This document shows, piece after piece, positions 7,772 to 17,394 of a stretch of DNA of 64,000 nucleotides (positions within the stretch are counted from its first letter, which is position 1; each line of letters opens with the position of its first letter). The position numbers and the translations under genes are program-made. Source of the DNA: an uncultured Muribaculum sp. (GTDB lineage Bacteria > Bacteroidota > Bacteroidia > Bacteroidales > Muribaculaceae); contig NZ_CAJTYX010000002.1 in the NCBI RefSeq assembly GCF_910583865.1, positions 62,001 to 126,000 on the forward strand, written 5' to 3'. A model generated the notes under the pieces. The model was not told the DNA's origin, did not search any database, and was given only the letters and a program-made list of their open reading frames with translations.

Positions 7772-9763
7772 TCAGTTCTCGTCAAGGCTGAATGTGCGTC
7801 GCAGTGTGGTTGTCACCTGATGCGCATCAAGGAGAGCCTGCACATAGTGATTGTGCATTGACATTATCTGAGAGTTGCTTTCCGGATTAAATGTAGTATC
7901 GTCGATTTTCAGGCCCTGCCATTCTCCGGGAAGCTCAGACTCGTTATCGTTAGAGAGTTGTTGTGAGAAATCGCGCAAGGCATCCTCGCGTCTCATCTGG
8001 TCGAGTGCACGTACGGAGTCGGTCCAGCGATTGATGACAGAAATGAGAATTTCAGGGGTTATGTCCTTGATGTCGACTGAATAGCAGTTACGGAAGTTCT
8101 CGCATACAAAAGCCCATGCATAGTGGTCGTATTGAGAACCTTCGTAGTTGAGCCGTTCGGCAAGTTGCTCTACAGAGGAGATGCGTCCGTCGATTATAGA
8201 GTTGAATATGTCGGTGATTTTTTCTTCCGGCATGATAAGTGATACCACATCGGCCCAATCGCCTGAGGTTTCCACCGGTTCTTCCCGTAATTGTTCCCAT
8301 AACGGGCTGTTGGCATCCAACGACGTGTGGAGCAGTTTGTTGACTATTGTCTCACCCATAAAATAGTCGATGGCGAGAGCGTAGTATTCGCGGCCTTTCC
8401 TTATATATTCCCGTTTTATCCTGAAATTATGGCGGCGTGGATAATCATAGTTGTCATCAGCTTCTATTTTCTCGAGCACACGTAGTGCACGATAGAGCAC
8501 GAGCGCCGTTACCGGACTGAGTGATACGGTATTCACGTAGTCAAGTTTCGGAATGTCGTGACTACGTTTGTCACGTATGCGCCATTTGAGTATGTCGCGT
8601 ATGGTGCCGGCGGTCTTTACGTTCGCGCCGGGATATATCAGTGTCTCTCCGTTGGGTTGGCCGATTGCATAGGAGTAGGGGAGTGCGGAGGTGTCTGGGT
8701 GACGGCTATGTTTGCCCAGTACGAGGGTGAAGTCTCCGAATCGTGCGGGCCATATGATATAGCTGTTGCTGCCGGTCTTGCATCCATGTTCGAGAATACC
8801 ATGATGTATAGGCCCGGTGCGGTACAGGTGGTTGCTCTGGTTGGAGTTGGAGCCGGCGTTGAAGAAGGCGTAATATCCGGCTATAAGCAGTGTCGATTTG
8901 TGGTGTGACACACAGTGCGGGCCGGCATATATGCTGCATGATTCGCCGCATTCCATGTGGCAGTTGGCGAAGAACACGGAATCGTGTGCCGTGAAGCCGT
9001 TGCGCAACTGGCATGCTTGTCCAACGAAAGAGTTATGGACGAGCACGGAGTTGTCGACTACGGCCTCCGAGGAGATTATGAAATTTTCGGCGATTACGTT
9101 GCATCCTACTGTGGCTCTGAATCCTACCGTGCCGTTTATGAGCGCGGATGCCCCGCTTATCGTGGCACGGTTGAGTATGCGTACATTCTGTATGCGGGTT
9201 GTGTCGGTTATCGTGACATATGCTCCGATTTCTCCTCGGTCGGCTGAATGCTCTTCGGCGTAACGCCTTATCATGGCGTGGAGCGCTTCGATCAGCTGTC
9301 GGTTGTCGGCATATATTGTCTGTAGGAATGAGATTTGTGCTGAAAGCTTGTCGTAGATGAGATTTGTCCTGCTGCCGGTCTCTTCCATCACATTTACTTT
9401 CACGCCGTTGCCGAATGCAGTGCGTCCGTTGCAGATGATAGAGCCGACGTTGGAGATACATGTGTTGGCCCCTATCAGGTAATTTACGATGCATTCTCGG
9501 ACATGGCTTATGCGCACGTTGTCGCCTATCTCGCAGTCGCGCAGTGTGGCACCGTAGATGCCGGTGGGGAAGTCGAGTCCTCCTACTCCGCGTAAAGTCC
9601 CTTCTGTGATTCCGAGTCGTATGTCACCCATGAACACGCAATCGTGATAGTTGTCGGGCCGGAATGGATCGGCAACCTTGACGCGTACCCATTCGTTGCT
9701 GTGGCATCCGTTCTGTCGCAACTGTGTGATTTCGTCAATAGTAAGTTCGCGAAAATTAGCCAT
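7772..9763 (-). CDS. DUF4954 family protein with left-handed beta-helix repeats
   Basis: 663-residue protein matching the Bacteroidetes DUF4954 family as I know it (MANFRELTIDEITQLRQNGC start). The first ~380 residues are built of hexapeptide-like turns (IGDNVRISHV, IGANTCISNV, VDNSVLVHNSFVGQACQLRN, SCSIYAGPHC), the pattern of left-handed beta-helix acyltransferases and nucleotidyltransferases. The remainder is alpha-helical and charged. No signal peptide, so cytoplasmic. It begins 51 nt after the hflX stop and may be the last gene of the parE operon. The biochemical role is unknown; the helix suggests a sugar-nucleotide or acyl substrate. Confidence 0.8.
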   Translation of the reverse strand: MANFRELTIDEITQLRQNGCHSNEWVRVKVADPFRPDNYHDCVFMGDIRLGITEGTLRGVGGLDFPTGIYGATLRDCEIGDNVRISHVRECIVNYLIGANTCISNVGSIICNGRTAFGNGVKVNVMEETGSRTNLIYDKLSAQISFLQTIYADNRQLIEALHAMIRRYAEEHSADRGEIGAYVTITDTTRIQNVRILNRATISGASALINGTVGFRATVGCNVIAENFIISSEAVVDNSVLVHNSFVGQACQLRNGFTAHDSVFFANCHMECGESCSIYAGPHCVSHHKSTLLIAGYYAFFNAGSNSNQSNHLYRTGPIHHGILEHGCKTGSNSYIIWPARFGDFTLVLGKHSRHPDTSALPYSYAIGQPNGETLIYPGANVKTAGTIRDILKWRIRDKRSHDIPKLDYVNTVSLSPVTALVLYRALRVLEKIEADDNYDYPRRHNFRIKREYIRKGREYYALAIDYFMGETIVNKLLHTSLDANSPLWEQLREEPVETSGDWADVVSLIMPEEKITDIFNSIIDGRISSVEQLAERLNYEGSQYDHYAWAFVCENFRNCYSVDIKDITPEILISVINRWTDSVRALDQMRREDALRDFSQQLSNDNESELPGEWQGLKIDDTTFNPESNSQIMSMHNHYVQALLDAHQVTTTLRRTFSLDEN

Positions 9764-9814
9764 TGTAAGTTGTCTGAAATGATTGGTCTAAACTCTCTGT
9801 ATGTAAATATGTTA

Positions 9815-11071
9815 TTATTTATCGACAGCTGCTGAGTCATCGTCAGCAGAGGCGTCGATGTCATCATAGGTCTGATATAGGAAATCGTTGTAAGGAAACC
9901 TTTGGGTGTGGACTTCCTTGGCCATCTCATAAAGTTTCTGGCGCAACTCCTCTATATTGGTCTGCTCCTTGGCCGAGATAAACACGCAGTTGTCCGAGAG
10001 GCGTCCCATCCATGAGGTCTTAAGCTCGTCGAGCGACATATTGGCCTTGGTGCGGGGAGTAAGGTCGTCATCATCCTTCGGGGTGTATGTGAACGCATCC
10101 ACCTTATTGAACACCACGATCATCTTCTTGTCGTTGTCTTTGCCGCAGATGTCGGCGAGAGTGCGGTTTACCACTTCAATCTGTTCCTCGAACTGAGGAT
10201 GGCTTATATCTACCACGTGGACGAGAATATCGGCATCTCTGACCTCGTCGAGGGTTGACTTGAATGAATTGACAAGATGGGTCGGGAGCTTGCGTATGAA
10301 TCCGACAGTGTCTGTCAGCAGGAAGGGGAGGTTGTCGATTATGACCTTTCGGACGGTAGTGTCGAGTGTTGCGAAAAGCTTGTTTTCGGCGAACACATCA
10401 CTCTTGCTAAGCAGATTCATTAGTGTGGATTTGCCGACGTTGGTGTAGCCGACAAGGGCCACACGTGTGAGCTTCCCCCTGTTCTTGCGCTGTATCGACT
10501 TCTGAGAGTCTATTTTAGCCAATTCGGCTTTCAGCCTTGATATCTTGTCGAGGATGATGCGGCGGTCCGTCTCAATCTGTGTCTCGCCTGGACCTCTCAT
10601 GCCTATGCCACCTCGCTGGCGCTCGAGGTGTGTCCACATTCGTGTAAGTCGTGGCAGCAGATACTGGTATTGGGCCAGTTCCACCTGGGTCTTGGCGTTT
10701 GCTGTCTGCGCCCTCTTTGCGAATATGTCGAGGATTAGGCTGGTGCGGTCGAGTATCTTCACCTTCAGCTCACGTTCGAGGTTGGCGACCTGCTTGGTGG
10801 TAAGGTCATCGTCGAATATCACGAGGCCTATCTCGTTGTCCTCGACATATTGGCGTATTTCCTCCAGCTTTCCTTTGCCTACGAATGTGCGCGGATTTGG
10901 GTAGTCCACACGCTGGAGAAACCGTTTCTCTGTGACGGCTCCGGCGGTGTCGGCCAGGAATGCGAGTTCATCAAGATATTCGTTGGCTTTTGCCTCCGGC
11001 TGTTGAGGAGTGATAAGCCCTACGAGAACGGTACGCTCCGACGAAGGAGCCGATATGATTTCTTCTTTCAT
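9815..11071 (-). CDS. hflX: GTPase HflX
   Basis: Ribosome-associated GTPase that splits stalled or hibernating ribosomes under stress. It has the HflX N-terminal domain, the linker GPGETQIETDRR at residues 160-171, the Walker A GYTNVGKS at 208-215, and the G3/switch region DTVGFIRKLP. NKVD supplies the G4 base-recognition motif. The length, 418 residues, is normal, with an acidic tail (DDIDASADDDSAA). Its ATG overlaps the stop of the S41 protease gene by one base (TAATG), indicating translational coupling. Confidence 0.95.
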   Translation of the reverse strand: MKEEIISAPSSERTVLVGLITPQQPEAKANEYLDELAFLADTAGAVTEKRFLQRVDYPNPRTFVGKGKLEEIRQYVEDNEIGLVIFDDDLTTKQVANLERELKVKILDRTSLILDIFAKRAQTANAKTQVELAQYQYLLPRLTRMWTHLERQRGGIGMRGPGETQIETDRRIILDKISRLKAELAKIDSQKSIQRKNRGKLTRVALVGYTNVGKSTLMNLLSKSDVFAENKLFATLDTTVRKVIIDNLPFLLTDTVGFIRKLPTHLVNSFKSTLDEVRDADILVHVVDISHPQFEEQIEVVNRTLADICGKDNDKKMIVVFNKVDAFTYTPKDDDDLTPRTKANMSLDELKTSWMGRLSDNCVFISAKEQTNIEELRQKLYEMAKEVHTQRFPYNDFLYQTYDDIDASADDDSAAVDK

Positions 11072-12702
11072 TATTTGTCATTGTTGTTTGTGTCACCATT
11101 GATCAGCCGTTCATATTCTCGTGGAGAGTTGATCAGCCTGAGACCTTCGGTGAATGTCGGGTTGTGCATATTGGCTATGCGGTAGTATGAGCCTGAATCA
11201 TAAAGGTCTCTGGCAAGAAGGGCTTTCACTACCATCGCGATATATTCTCGGCTTTTCTCGTATTCTTCGGGTTTCATTGCCACTCCGTCAGCCTCGGCGT
11301 TGTCGGACAATGACTTCAGCATCTCGTCGGTCACCTTGAAACGGTCGGCAAAAGCCTTTTCGGTAGGATATTCCTTCAATAGAGAGGCGCGGTGGCTGTC
11401 GATATAACCGATTGTATATCGCACAATCAAGCCCTTTGCCATCAAATCGCGGTAATATGGTGTGAACCATGCGGTATCGAGGGGCACAGCCACGTCGGGC
11501 ATGATGCCGCCACCGCCATAGACAGTGCGCTGGCGTTTCAGTGTGGTGAATCTCAGGCTGTCCGGCATTACCTTCCTGAGGCTGTCCGGGTGCATCAGCT
11601 CCCCGGAGTCGAACCGGTTCTTTATGTCGAGGGCATAGTCATCGAGGTCTCCTTTCACATATGGCTTCTGTATGCATCTTCCCGACGGAGTGTAATATTT
11701 GGCTACTGTCAGGCGTATCATCGATCCGTCGGGGAATGGGAATGGACGTTGCACGAGTCCCTTACCGAATGTGCGCCTTCCTACTACGGCACCACGGTCA
11801 TGGTCCTGAATGGCCCCGGAAAGGATCTCGCTTGCCGATGCCGAATACTGGTCTACGAGCACTACCACGCGTCCGTCGCGGAAATCGCCGTCGCGAGGTG
11901 CGCGATAGGAGTGGCTTGGTGTGTTAGGACCGTCGGTATAGACGATAAGGTCGCCTTTTCCAAGAAAGTGGGCGGCAATTTCCTGGGCGGCATTGAGGTA
12001 ACCTCCGCCATTTCCCTGTAGGTCTATGATCAGGTTCTTCATGCCCTCTTTTTTGAGTTTACCAAGTGCTTCGGCAAACTCTTTTGGGGTCTGTTCGGCA
12101 AAACGTGAGATGCGTATGTAGCCTGTGGTCGGGTCAGCCATATAGCTTGCATCCACGCTGTAGATAGGTATGTCGGCACGTGTGATGGCGAAGTCGATAA
12201 GGTCGGGCACGTTGTGGCGAAGCACCTTTACGTTGACGCGTGATCCTTTTGGTCCGCGCAGACGACGCATCACGTCGGAATTCTTCATTTTCACTCCGGC
12301 TATTATGGTGTCGTCGACTTCGATTATGCGGTCGCCGGGCAGTATGCCGACGCGCTCCGACGGCCCACCGGAGATGGTCGAGATCACGTAGAGTGTGTCG
12401 GAGGCCATGTTGAAGGATATACCGACACCTGAGAAGTTTCCATTGAGGGGCTCGTTGAGTTCCTTGGTCTCTTCAGGGGTGGAATAGGCTGAATGCGGGT
12501 CGAGAGTCTTTAGCATGGCACGTATGGCTTCCTCGACTATCGTGTCCTGGTCTACCGGCTCTACATAATAATGGGCGATTAGTTCCTCTGCAATCTGGAG
12601 TTTACGGTTGGGCGGAAGAGAACCCATTTGGGCTGATGCCTGTATCGTTGATACGGTCAGCACGGCAGCCGACAATATGGTGTGAAAAAAGTGTCTCATC
12701 AA
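11071..12702 (-). CDS. S41 family carboxy-terminal processing protease
   Basis: Periplasmic serine protease of the CtpA/Prc type, 543 residues. A signal peptide (FFHTILSAAVLTVSTIQASA) precedes an N-terminal helical region, a PDZ domain at about 85-165 (NFSGVGISF...GILPGDRIIEVD), and the protease core. The catalytic Ser289 (in SASASE) and Lys314 (in FGKG) show the usual 25-residue spacing. It probably trims C-termini of envelope proteins. It is placed between coaD and hflX in a same-strand run starting at parE. Confidence 0.93.
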   Translation of the reverse strand: MMRHFFHTILSAAVLTVSTIQASAQMGSLPPNRKLQIAEELIAHYYVEPVDQDTIVEEAIRAMLKTLDPHSAYSTPEETKELNEPLNGNFSGVGISFNMASDTLYVISTISGGPSERVGILPGDRIIEVDDTIIAGVKMKNSDVMRRLRGPKGSRVNVKVLRHNVPDLIDFAITRADIPIYSVDASYMADPTTGYIRISRFAEQTPKEFAEALGKLKKEGMKNLIIDLQGNGGGYLNAAQEIAAHFLGKGDLIVYTDGPNTPSHSYRAPRDGDFRDGRVVVLVDQYSASASEILSGAIQDHDRGAVVGRRTFGKGLVQRPFPFPDGSMIRLTVAKYYTPSGRCIQKPYVKGDLDDYALDIKNRFDSGELMHPDSLRKVMPDSLRFTTLKRQRTVYGGGGIMPDVAVPLDTAWFTPYYRDLMAKGLIVRYTIGYIDSHRASLLKEYPTEKAFADRFKVTDEMLKSLSDNAEADGVAMKPEEYEKSREYIAMVVKALLARDLYDSGSYYRIANMHNPTFTEGLRLINSPREYERLINGDTNNNDK

Positions 12703-12747
12703 TAGGTTTTCAGTTGAATCGTAGATTGTAAATAATGTATTCCATCA

Positions 12748-13245
12748 TTAATAATGAGTATTGGTGCCGGAGTGTTCGGTCGGTCCGGATTTTGGGACGA
12801 ACCTGCTTATGTCGTAGCCGCAGCGGTCGAGGTCGCGCACCATTGTCGAGCTGATGTACTGAAGCTCCGGCAGAGTGTAGAGGAGCACGGTCTCTATGCC
12901 GGAAATACTGCGGTTTGCGTAGGCGAGATTACGCTCGTACTCATAGTCTGCAACGGTGCGCACACCGCGCAGTATGAAATGGGCGCCAAAGTCCTTCGCC
13001 ACGTCGACGGTGAGGCCGTCGTAGCTCGTGACCTCTACACGTGGCTCGTCGGCCATGATATTCTTGATCTGTTCGACTCTTTCGGCTGTAGGCCTGTAGC
13101 TGCGTTTCGAGTCGTTGATGCCGACAGCGATTATTATACGGTCGAAGAGCTCAAGACCACGTTCTATTATCGACATATGGCCGATGGTGAATGGGTCGAA
13201 TGTGCCCGGATAAAGGGCTATACGCTCACGATATTTGGGAGTCAT
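12748..13245 (-). CDS. coaD: Phosphopantetheine adenylyltransferase
   Basis: Fourth enzyme of coenzyme A synthesis: transfers AMP to 4'-phosphopantetheine. 165 residues, normal length. It shows the nucleotidyltransferase motif [10 protein letters not shown] at about residues 14-23 and the second signature ISSTMVRD near residue 132. Its start lies inside the end of parE (20-nt overlap), so the two are co-transcribed and probably co-translated. The parE-coaD-S41 protease order is common in Bacteroidetes as far as I recall. Confidence 0.96.
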   Translation of the reverse strand: MTPKYRERIALYPGTFDPFTIGHMSIIERGLELFDRIIIAVGINDSKRSYRPTAERVEQIKNIMADEPRVEVTSYDGLTVDVAKDFGAHFILRGVRTVADYEYERNLAYANRSISGIETVLLYTLPELQYISSTMVRDLDRCGYDISRFVPKSGPTEHSGTNTHY

Positions 13246-15202
13246 CTTCTACTACGAGGTTGTCAATGATGAAGTTTTGGCGTTCGGAGGTATTTTTGCC
13301 CATATAGAATTCGAGCAGTTCGCCTACGGCATCCTCCTTCCGGAGGGTTACGAGGTCGAGGCGCATGTTCGGTCCTATGAACCCTCGGAATTCCTCCGGG
13401 GAGATTTCTCCGAGACCTTTGAATCGGGTGATTTCGGCATTGTTGCCGAGTTTTTCTATTGCCGCTATACGCTCTTCGTCGGTGTAACAGTAGTATGTTT
13501 CGTCGGTGCCCTGGGAACTTTTTTTCCCTTTGGCGGATCCACGGCGACGGTTGACGTTCTTGTTGCGTACGCGGAACAGCGGTGTCTGCAATACGTAGAC
13601 ATGCCCTTTCTTGATAAGTTCGGGGAAGAACTGTAGGAAGTAAGTAAGCAGTAGCAGGCGTATGTGCATCCCGTCGACATCGGCATCCGTGGCGATAATC
13701 ACATTGTTGTAACGGAGGTCGTCGATGCTGTCCTCTATATTGAGGGCGGCTCGCAGCAGGGCAAACTCGTCGTTCTTGTAGACATCAACAAGCGGCATGC
13801 CGTAGGTGTTCAACGGTTTGCCACGGAGTGAGAATACAGCCTGGGTGTCAACGTCACGTATCTTCGTGATCGATCCGGCAGCCGAGTCTCCCTCTGTGAT
13901 AAAAATCGAAGATGCGTTCTTGCGGTCGTCGTCGCCTTTGACGTCACTGAGATGCACTCGGCAATCGAGCAGTTTCTTGTTGTGGAGGGCGATTTTCTTG
14001 GCTTTTTCGCGCACGGCTTTGGTGACGCCGGCCATGGCCTTGCGTTCTTTCTCGTTTTGCTGTATCTTCTTCAGCAGGATATCGGCTGTGTCGAGATTTA
14101 TGTGGAGATAGTTGTCAAGCTCCTTCTTTACGAAGTCGCCGATGAACTTGGCCACGCTCGGACCTTGCGGGCCCATGTCGCGCGAAGTGAGTTTGGTCTT
14201 TGCCTGTGAGTCGAACACCGGCTCCTCTACTTTTACAGATATGGCCGCTACGATGCCGCCGCGTATGTCGGAATATTCGAAATTTTTGCCGAAATGTTCC
14301 TTTACCGTGCGCGATATGGCTTCGCGGAATGCGGTCAGGTGTGTGCCTCCCTGAGTGGTGTGCTGCCCGTTGACGAAAGAGTAATATTCCTCGCCGAACT
14401 GCCGTGTGTGGGTGATGACACACTCGATGTCGTCGCCGCGCAGATGGATTATGGGGTAGAGTGGATCCTGCGTCATGTTTTCCTTCAGCAGGTCGAGCAG
14501 GCCGTTGCGTGAGAAATAGCGTTTTCCGTTGAGGAAGATAGACAGGCCGGTATTAAGGAAGGTATAGTTCTTGATCAGGCGCACTATATACTCCTCGTGA
14601 TAGCGATAGTCGCGGAATATGGTGGCGTCGGGAGTAAAACGCACAAGTGTGCCGTTGGGCTGGTCCGACGGTTCGACGGGACTGTCGCTCACCATCTCGC
14701 CGCGTTCGTAGTCGACGGCATGAGTGAGTCCGTCGCGCCAGCTTTGGATGTAGAAGTCGGTTGAGAGAGCGTTTACCGCCTTTATGCCTACGCCGTTGAG
14801 ACCGACCGATTTCTTAAATGCCTTGGAATCGTACTTGGCGCCTGTATTCATCTTGGAACTGACATCGACAAGCTTGTCAAGAGGTATGCCTCGGCCATAG
14901 TCCCGGACACTTATGGTAGTGTCTGTCACCACGACCTCGACATGCTTCCCGAACCCCATCATGTACTCGTCGATGGCGTTGTCAAGCACCTCTTTAAGCA
15001 GTACGTACACTCCGTCATCGCTCTGCGAACCGTCGCCGAGACTGCCGATATACATGCCGGGGCGCAGGCGGATATGTTCGCGCCAGTCGAGGGTCTTTAT
15101 GTCATCGCCGGTATAGTTCGATGTATTCTCGTTGCCGGATACGTCGGATGAATTGATATCGGAAAACGTGGGGTTATATTGTTCAGTGTCGTTGGGTGTC
15201 AT
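13226..15202 (-). CDS. parE: DNA topoisomerase IV subunit B
   Basis: ATPase subunit of a type IIA topoisomerase. The GHKL ATPase has [18 protein letters not shown] and [14 protein letters not shown]. The TOPRIM domain has [10 protein letters not shown] and the metal-binding [12 protein letters not shown]. About 658 residues with no extra gyrase insertion, so ParE is preferred over GyrB. A start ten codons further up (15232) is in frame, but it would leave only about 8 nt after the predicted transcription start, so the ATG at 15202 is preferred. First gene of the run parE-coaD-S41-hflX-DUF4954. Confidence 0.92.
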   Translation of the reverse strand: MTPNDTEQYNPTFSDINSSDVSGNENTSNYTGDDIKTLDWREHIRLRPGMYIGSLGDGSQSDDGVYVLLKEVLDNAIDEYMMGFGKHVEVVVTDTTISVRDYGRGIPLDKLVDVSSKMNTGAKYDSKAFKKSVGLNGVGIKAVNALSTDFYIQSWRDGLTHAVDYERGEMVSDSPVEPSDQPNGTLVRFTPDATIFRDYRYHEEYIVRLIKNYTFLNTGLSIFLNGKRYFSRNGLLDLLKENMTQDPLYPIIHLRGDDIECVITHTRQFGEEYYSFVNGQHTTQGGTHLTAFREAISRTVKEHFGKNFEYSDIRGGIVAAISVKVEEPVFDSQAKTKLTSRDMGPQGPSVAKFIGDFVKKELDNYLHINLDTADILLKKIQQNEKERKAMAGVTKAVREKAKKIALHNKKLLDCRVHLSDVKGDDDRKNASSIFITEGDSAAGSITKIRDVDTQAVFSLRGKPLNTYGMPLVDVYKNDEFALLRAALNIEDSIDDLRYNNVIIATDADVDGMHIRLLLLTYFLQFFPELIKKGHVYVLQTPLFRVRNKNVNRRRGSAKGKKSSQGTDETYYCYTDEERIAAIEKLGNNAEITRFKGLGEISPEEFRGFIGPNMRLDLVTLRKEDAVGELLEFYMGKNTSERQNFIIDNLVVEDDSQIS

Positions 15203-15246
15203 TCTGTCAGATGGTTTGTGGAGAACGGCCATGGCCTATCAACCCA

Positions 15247-15254
15247 CAAATTTA
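15247..15254 (-). promoter_or_regulatory. Predicted -7 box for the parE operon
   Basis: The minus strand reads TAAATTTG, a full match to TAnnTTTG. Transcription would start near 15240, giving a ~38-nt leader if parE starts at 15202. The -33 element is not clear. Confidence 0.6.
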
Positions 15255-15298
15255 GTAAAAAATAGCCACAAAAGTGCCGTTTCAAGATAAAAATGCGT

Positions 15299-15306
15299 TA
15301 TATTTG
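15299..15306 (+). promoter_or_regulatory. Predicted -7 box for the CYTH protein gene
   Basis: TATATTTG matches TAnnTTTG. It overlaps an upstream in-frame ATG (15293), which argues that the real start is 15350, about 38 nt downstream of the expected transcription start. Confidence 0.6.
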
Positions 15307-15349
15307 CCGTATCAACTATGTTTTGCCTCCATTCCTAAACGTAAAAAGC

Positions 15350-15835
15350 ATGGCAGTAGAAATCGAACGTAAATTTTTGGTAAAAAATCATGATTACAGG
15401 CATATGGCTCGAGAATGCACCCATATCATGCAGGGTTATCTCTCGTCAGAGATTCGGGCTACCATCCGTGTGCGCTTGCGTGGCGACAGAGCTTATCTTA
15501 CGGTGAAAGGCGCGAATATCGGCTCGGCGCGTGATGAATGGGAGTATCCTATTCCGGTAGATGACGCACGGCAGATGCTCCAACGCTGTGCCGCAGGCTC
15601 GGTAATCGACAAGGAGCGTTTTGTGGTGGAATTTGAAGGGCGTGAATGGGAGGTCGATGAATTCCACGGCCACTATGAAGGGCTTGTCGTGGCTGAAGTT
15701 GAACTTTCGTCAGAGGACGAACAAGTAAGCCTCCCGCCGTTTGTGGGGCAGGAGGTCACAGGAAATACCCGTTACTATAATTCTGTGATGGCATCGACCG
15801 ATCATCTGCGTGTGGTCGACGGACGTCTTGTGTGA
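15350..15835 (+). CDS. CYTH domain protein (triphosphate tunnel metalloenzyme family)
   Basis: 161-residue cytoplasmic protein starting MAVEIERKFLV, with the family ExExK motif at residues 4-8. Charged strand residues RVRLRGDRAYLTVKG and DEWEYPIP match the tunnel walls that bind triphosphates and divalent metal. Bacterial members hydrolyse inorganic triphosphate or similar substrates; which one applies here is unknown. The longer reading (from 15293) adds 19 residues that overlap the promoter and is rejected. It converges with rlmD, leaving only 4 bases between the two stop codons. Confidence 0.9.
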   Translation: MAVEIERKFLVKNHDYRHMARECTHIMQGYLSSEIRATIRVRLRGDRAYLTVKGANIGSARDEWEYPIPVDDARQMLQRCAAGSVIDKERFVVEFEGREWEVDEFHGHYEGLVVAEVELSSEDEQVSLPPFVGQEVTGNTRYYNSVMASTDHLRVVDGRLV

Positions 15836-15839
15836 CTTT

Positions 15840-17267
15840 TCAGCTGGCCGGATTATTGTCGCGGCGTACCAGCTTCACGACGTTCTCCACATGTGCCGTG
15901 TGTGGGAACATGTCGACCGGTTGCACCTGTTCGACGCGATATTTTGCGTCGAGCATGGCGAGATCGCGAGCCTGCGTGGCGGGATTGCAACTCACATAGA
16001 CTATACGCTGCGGTTCGGCATTGAGTATGACGCCCACCACATCCTCGTGCATTCCCGCGCGGGGAGGATCCACGATCATCACATCCGGACGTCCATGTTC
16101 GGCAATGAATGCGTCGGTCAGCACGTCTTTCATGTCTCCGGCAAAGAATTCAGTGTTCCCGATGCCGTTTTCCGCTGAATTGATCCTTGCGTCGGCTATG
16201 GCGTCGGCGACATATTCGATGCCGATGACTTTGCGCGCGTTACGCGACACGAAGTTGGCAATAGTGCCTGTGCCCGTGTAGAGGTCGTAGACGAGTTCGT
16301 CGCCGGTGAGGGCAGCGAAGTCGCGTGCCACCTTGTATAGCTCATGGGCCTGGCGTGAGTTGGTCTGATAGAACGACTTCGGTCCGATGCGGAATCGCAG
16401 TCCCTCCATCTCTTCCTCGATGAAATCGCGGCCTTTGAATGTCACTACATTTTGGTCACCGATGGTGTCGTTGACTTTGGTGTTGACCACGTATAGTAGC
16501 GAGGTGATTTCGGGAAATTCCCGGGCTACCGTGTCAAGGAGTTCGGATATTTTTGTGGAATCATCCTCGCCGAACTGCATGAGGGCCATCACCTCGCCGG
16601 TAGATGTTATTCTAACCATCAGGTTGCGCAACAACCCCTGCTGTTGGCGCAGGTCGTAGAATGTATACCCGTGTGCATGTCCGAAGTCGCGGATGAAGTT
16701 GCGGAGCCGGTTGCCGAGATTGTCCTGGAGATGGCAACGCTCGATGTCGAGCACCTTGTCGAACGCCCCGGGGATGTGGAAGCCCGCACCGTCGCGGTCG
16801 GCGAATTCCTCGCCTGATTCAAGCTGTTCGCGTGTGAGCCACTTCTTGTTTGAGAATGTGTACTCCATCTTGTTGCGGTATTCCCATATATTCTCCGACC
16901 CTATGATAGGGTTGACCGGAGGAATCTCGATTTTGGCTATGCGCTGCAATGCATCCTCTACCTGACGCTGCTTGCATTTGAGCTGGAAAGTGTAGGGCAG
17001 GTGTTGCCAACGGCAACCTCCGCACACGGTGAAATGATCGCAACGGGGAGTCACGCGTATCTCTCCCGGTGTAATCAGGCGCTCAATCCGGCCATCGGCA
17101 TAGCTTTTCCGCTTTTTGAGCAATTTTATATCGGCCACGTCGCCCGGTGCGGCAAACGGCACGAACACTACGAGTCCGTCGACCCTGGCCAATGCATTGC
17201 CTTCGGCTGCGACATCGGTTATTTCCACATGCTCCAGCACCGGGAGTTCCTTGCGTTTCCTTGACAT
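15840..17267 (-). CDS. rlmD: 23S rRNA (uracil-C5)-methyltransferase RlmD family
   Basis: SAM-dependent enzyme that methylates uracil in 23S rRNA (or the related RlmCD/TrmA-type site). A TRAM domain lies at about residues 5-65. Cysteines 76, 82 and 85 (CDHFTVCGGC) with a fourth in IERCHLQ hold a 4Fe-4S cluster. The methyltransferase core has YQTNSRQA, DLYTGTGTIANF, VDPPRAGMH and the catalytic VSCNPATQARDL. 475 residues, normal. Whether it modifies U1939, U747 or both cannot be decided from sequence. Its promoter is back-to-back with that of nhaD. Confidence 0.92.
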   Translation of the reverse strand: MSRKRKELPVLEHVEITDVAAEGNALARVDGLVVFVPFAAPGDVADIKLLKKRKSYADGRIERLITPGEIRVTPRCDHFTVCGGCRWQHLPYTFQLKCKQRQVEDALQRIAKIEIPPVNPIIGSENIWEYRNKMEYTFSNKKWLTREQLESGEEFADRDGAGFHIPGAFDKVLDIERCHLQDNLGNRLRNFIRDFGHAHGYTFYDLRQQQGLLRNLMVRITSTGEVMALMQFGEDDSTKISELLDTVAREFPEITSLLYVVNTKVNDTIGDQNVVTFKGRDFIEEEMEGLRFRIGPKSFYQTNSRQAHELYKVARDFAALTGDELVYDLYTGTGTIANFVSRNARKVIGIEYVADAIADARINSAENGIGNTEFFAGDMKDVLTDAFIAEHGRPDVMIVDPPRAGMHEDVVGVILNAEPQRIVYVSCNPATQARDLAMLDAKYRVEQVQPVDMFPHTAHVENVVKLVRRDNNPAS

Positions 17268-17286
17268 TTCTTCCTTTGGATAAATT

Positions 17287-17319
17287 TTTGCAAAATTAAG
17301 GAAATAATCGCTATTTTTG
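17287..17319. promoter_or_regulatory. Overlapping divergent promoters for rlmD (-) and nhaD (+)
   Basis: On the + strand a TTTG at 17287-17290 lies 21 nt before TATTTTTG (17312-17319), a complete -33/-7 pair for nhaD. On the - strand TAATTTTG at 17291-17298 is the -7 box for rlmD. The rlmD -7 box directly abuts the nhaD -33 box. Confidence 0.65.
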
Positions 17320-17394
17320 CACCTGTTTTACCCGATTTCCTCTCGTTGAATCCGGTATGATGCAATTTCACCTAAATCCAATATTTTTCTTAGT

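Noticed and set aside
11392..12021. Long open frame opposite the S41 protease gene
   Set aside because: It is a shadow of the protease gene, whose catalytic residues are clear.
13226..15202. Assignment of this gene as gyrB
   Set aside because: Both families share the motifs; the short length without the gyrase insertion and the coaD neighbour favour parE, although this is not proven by sequence alone.
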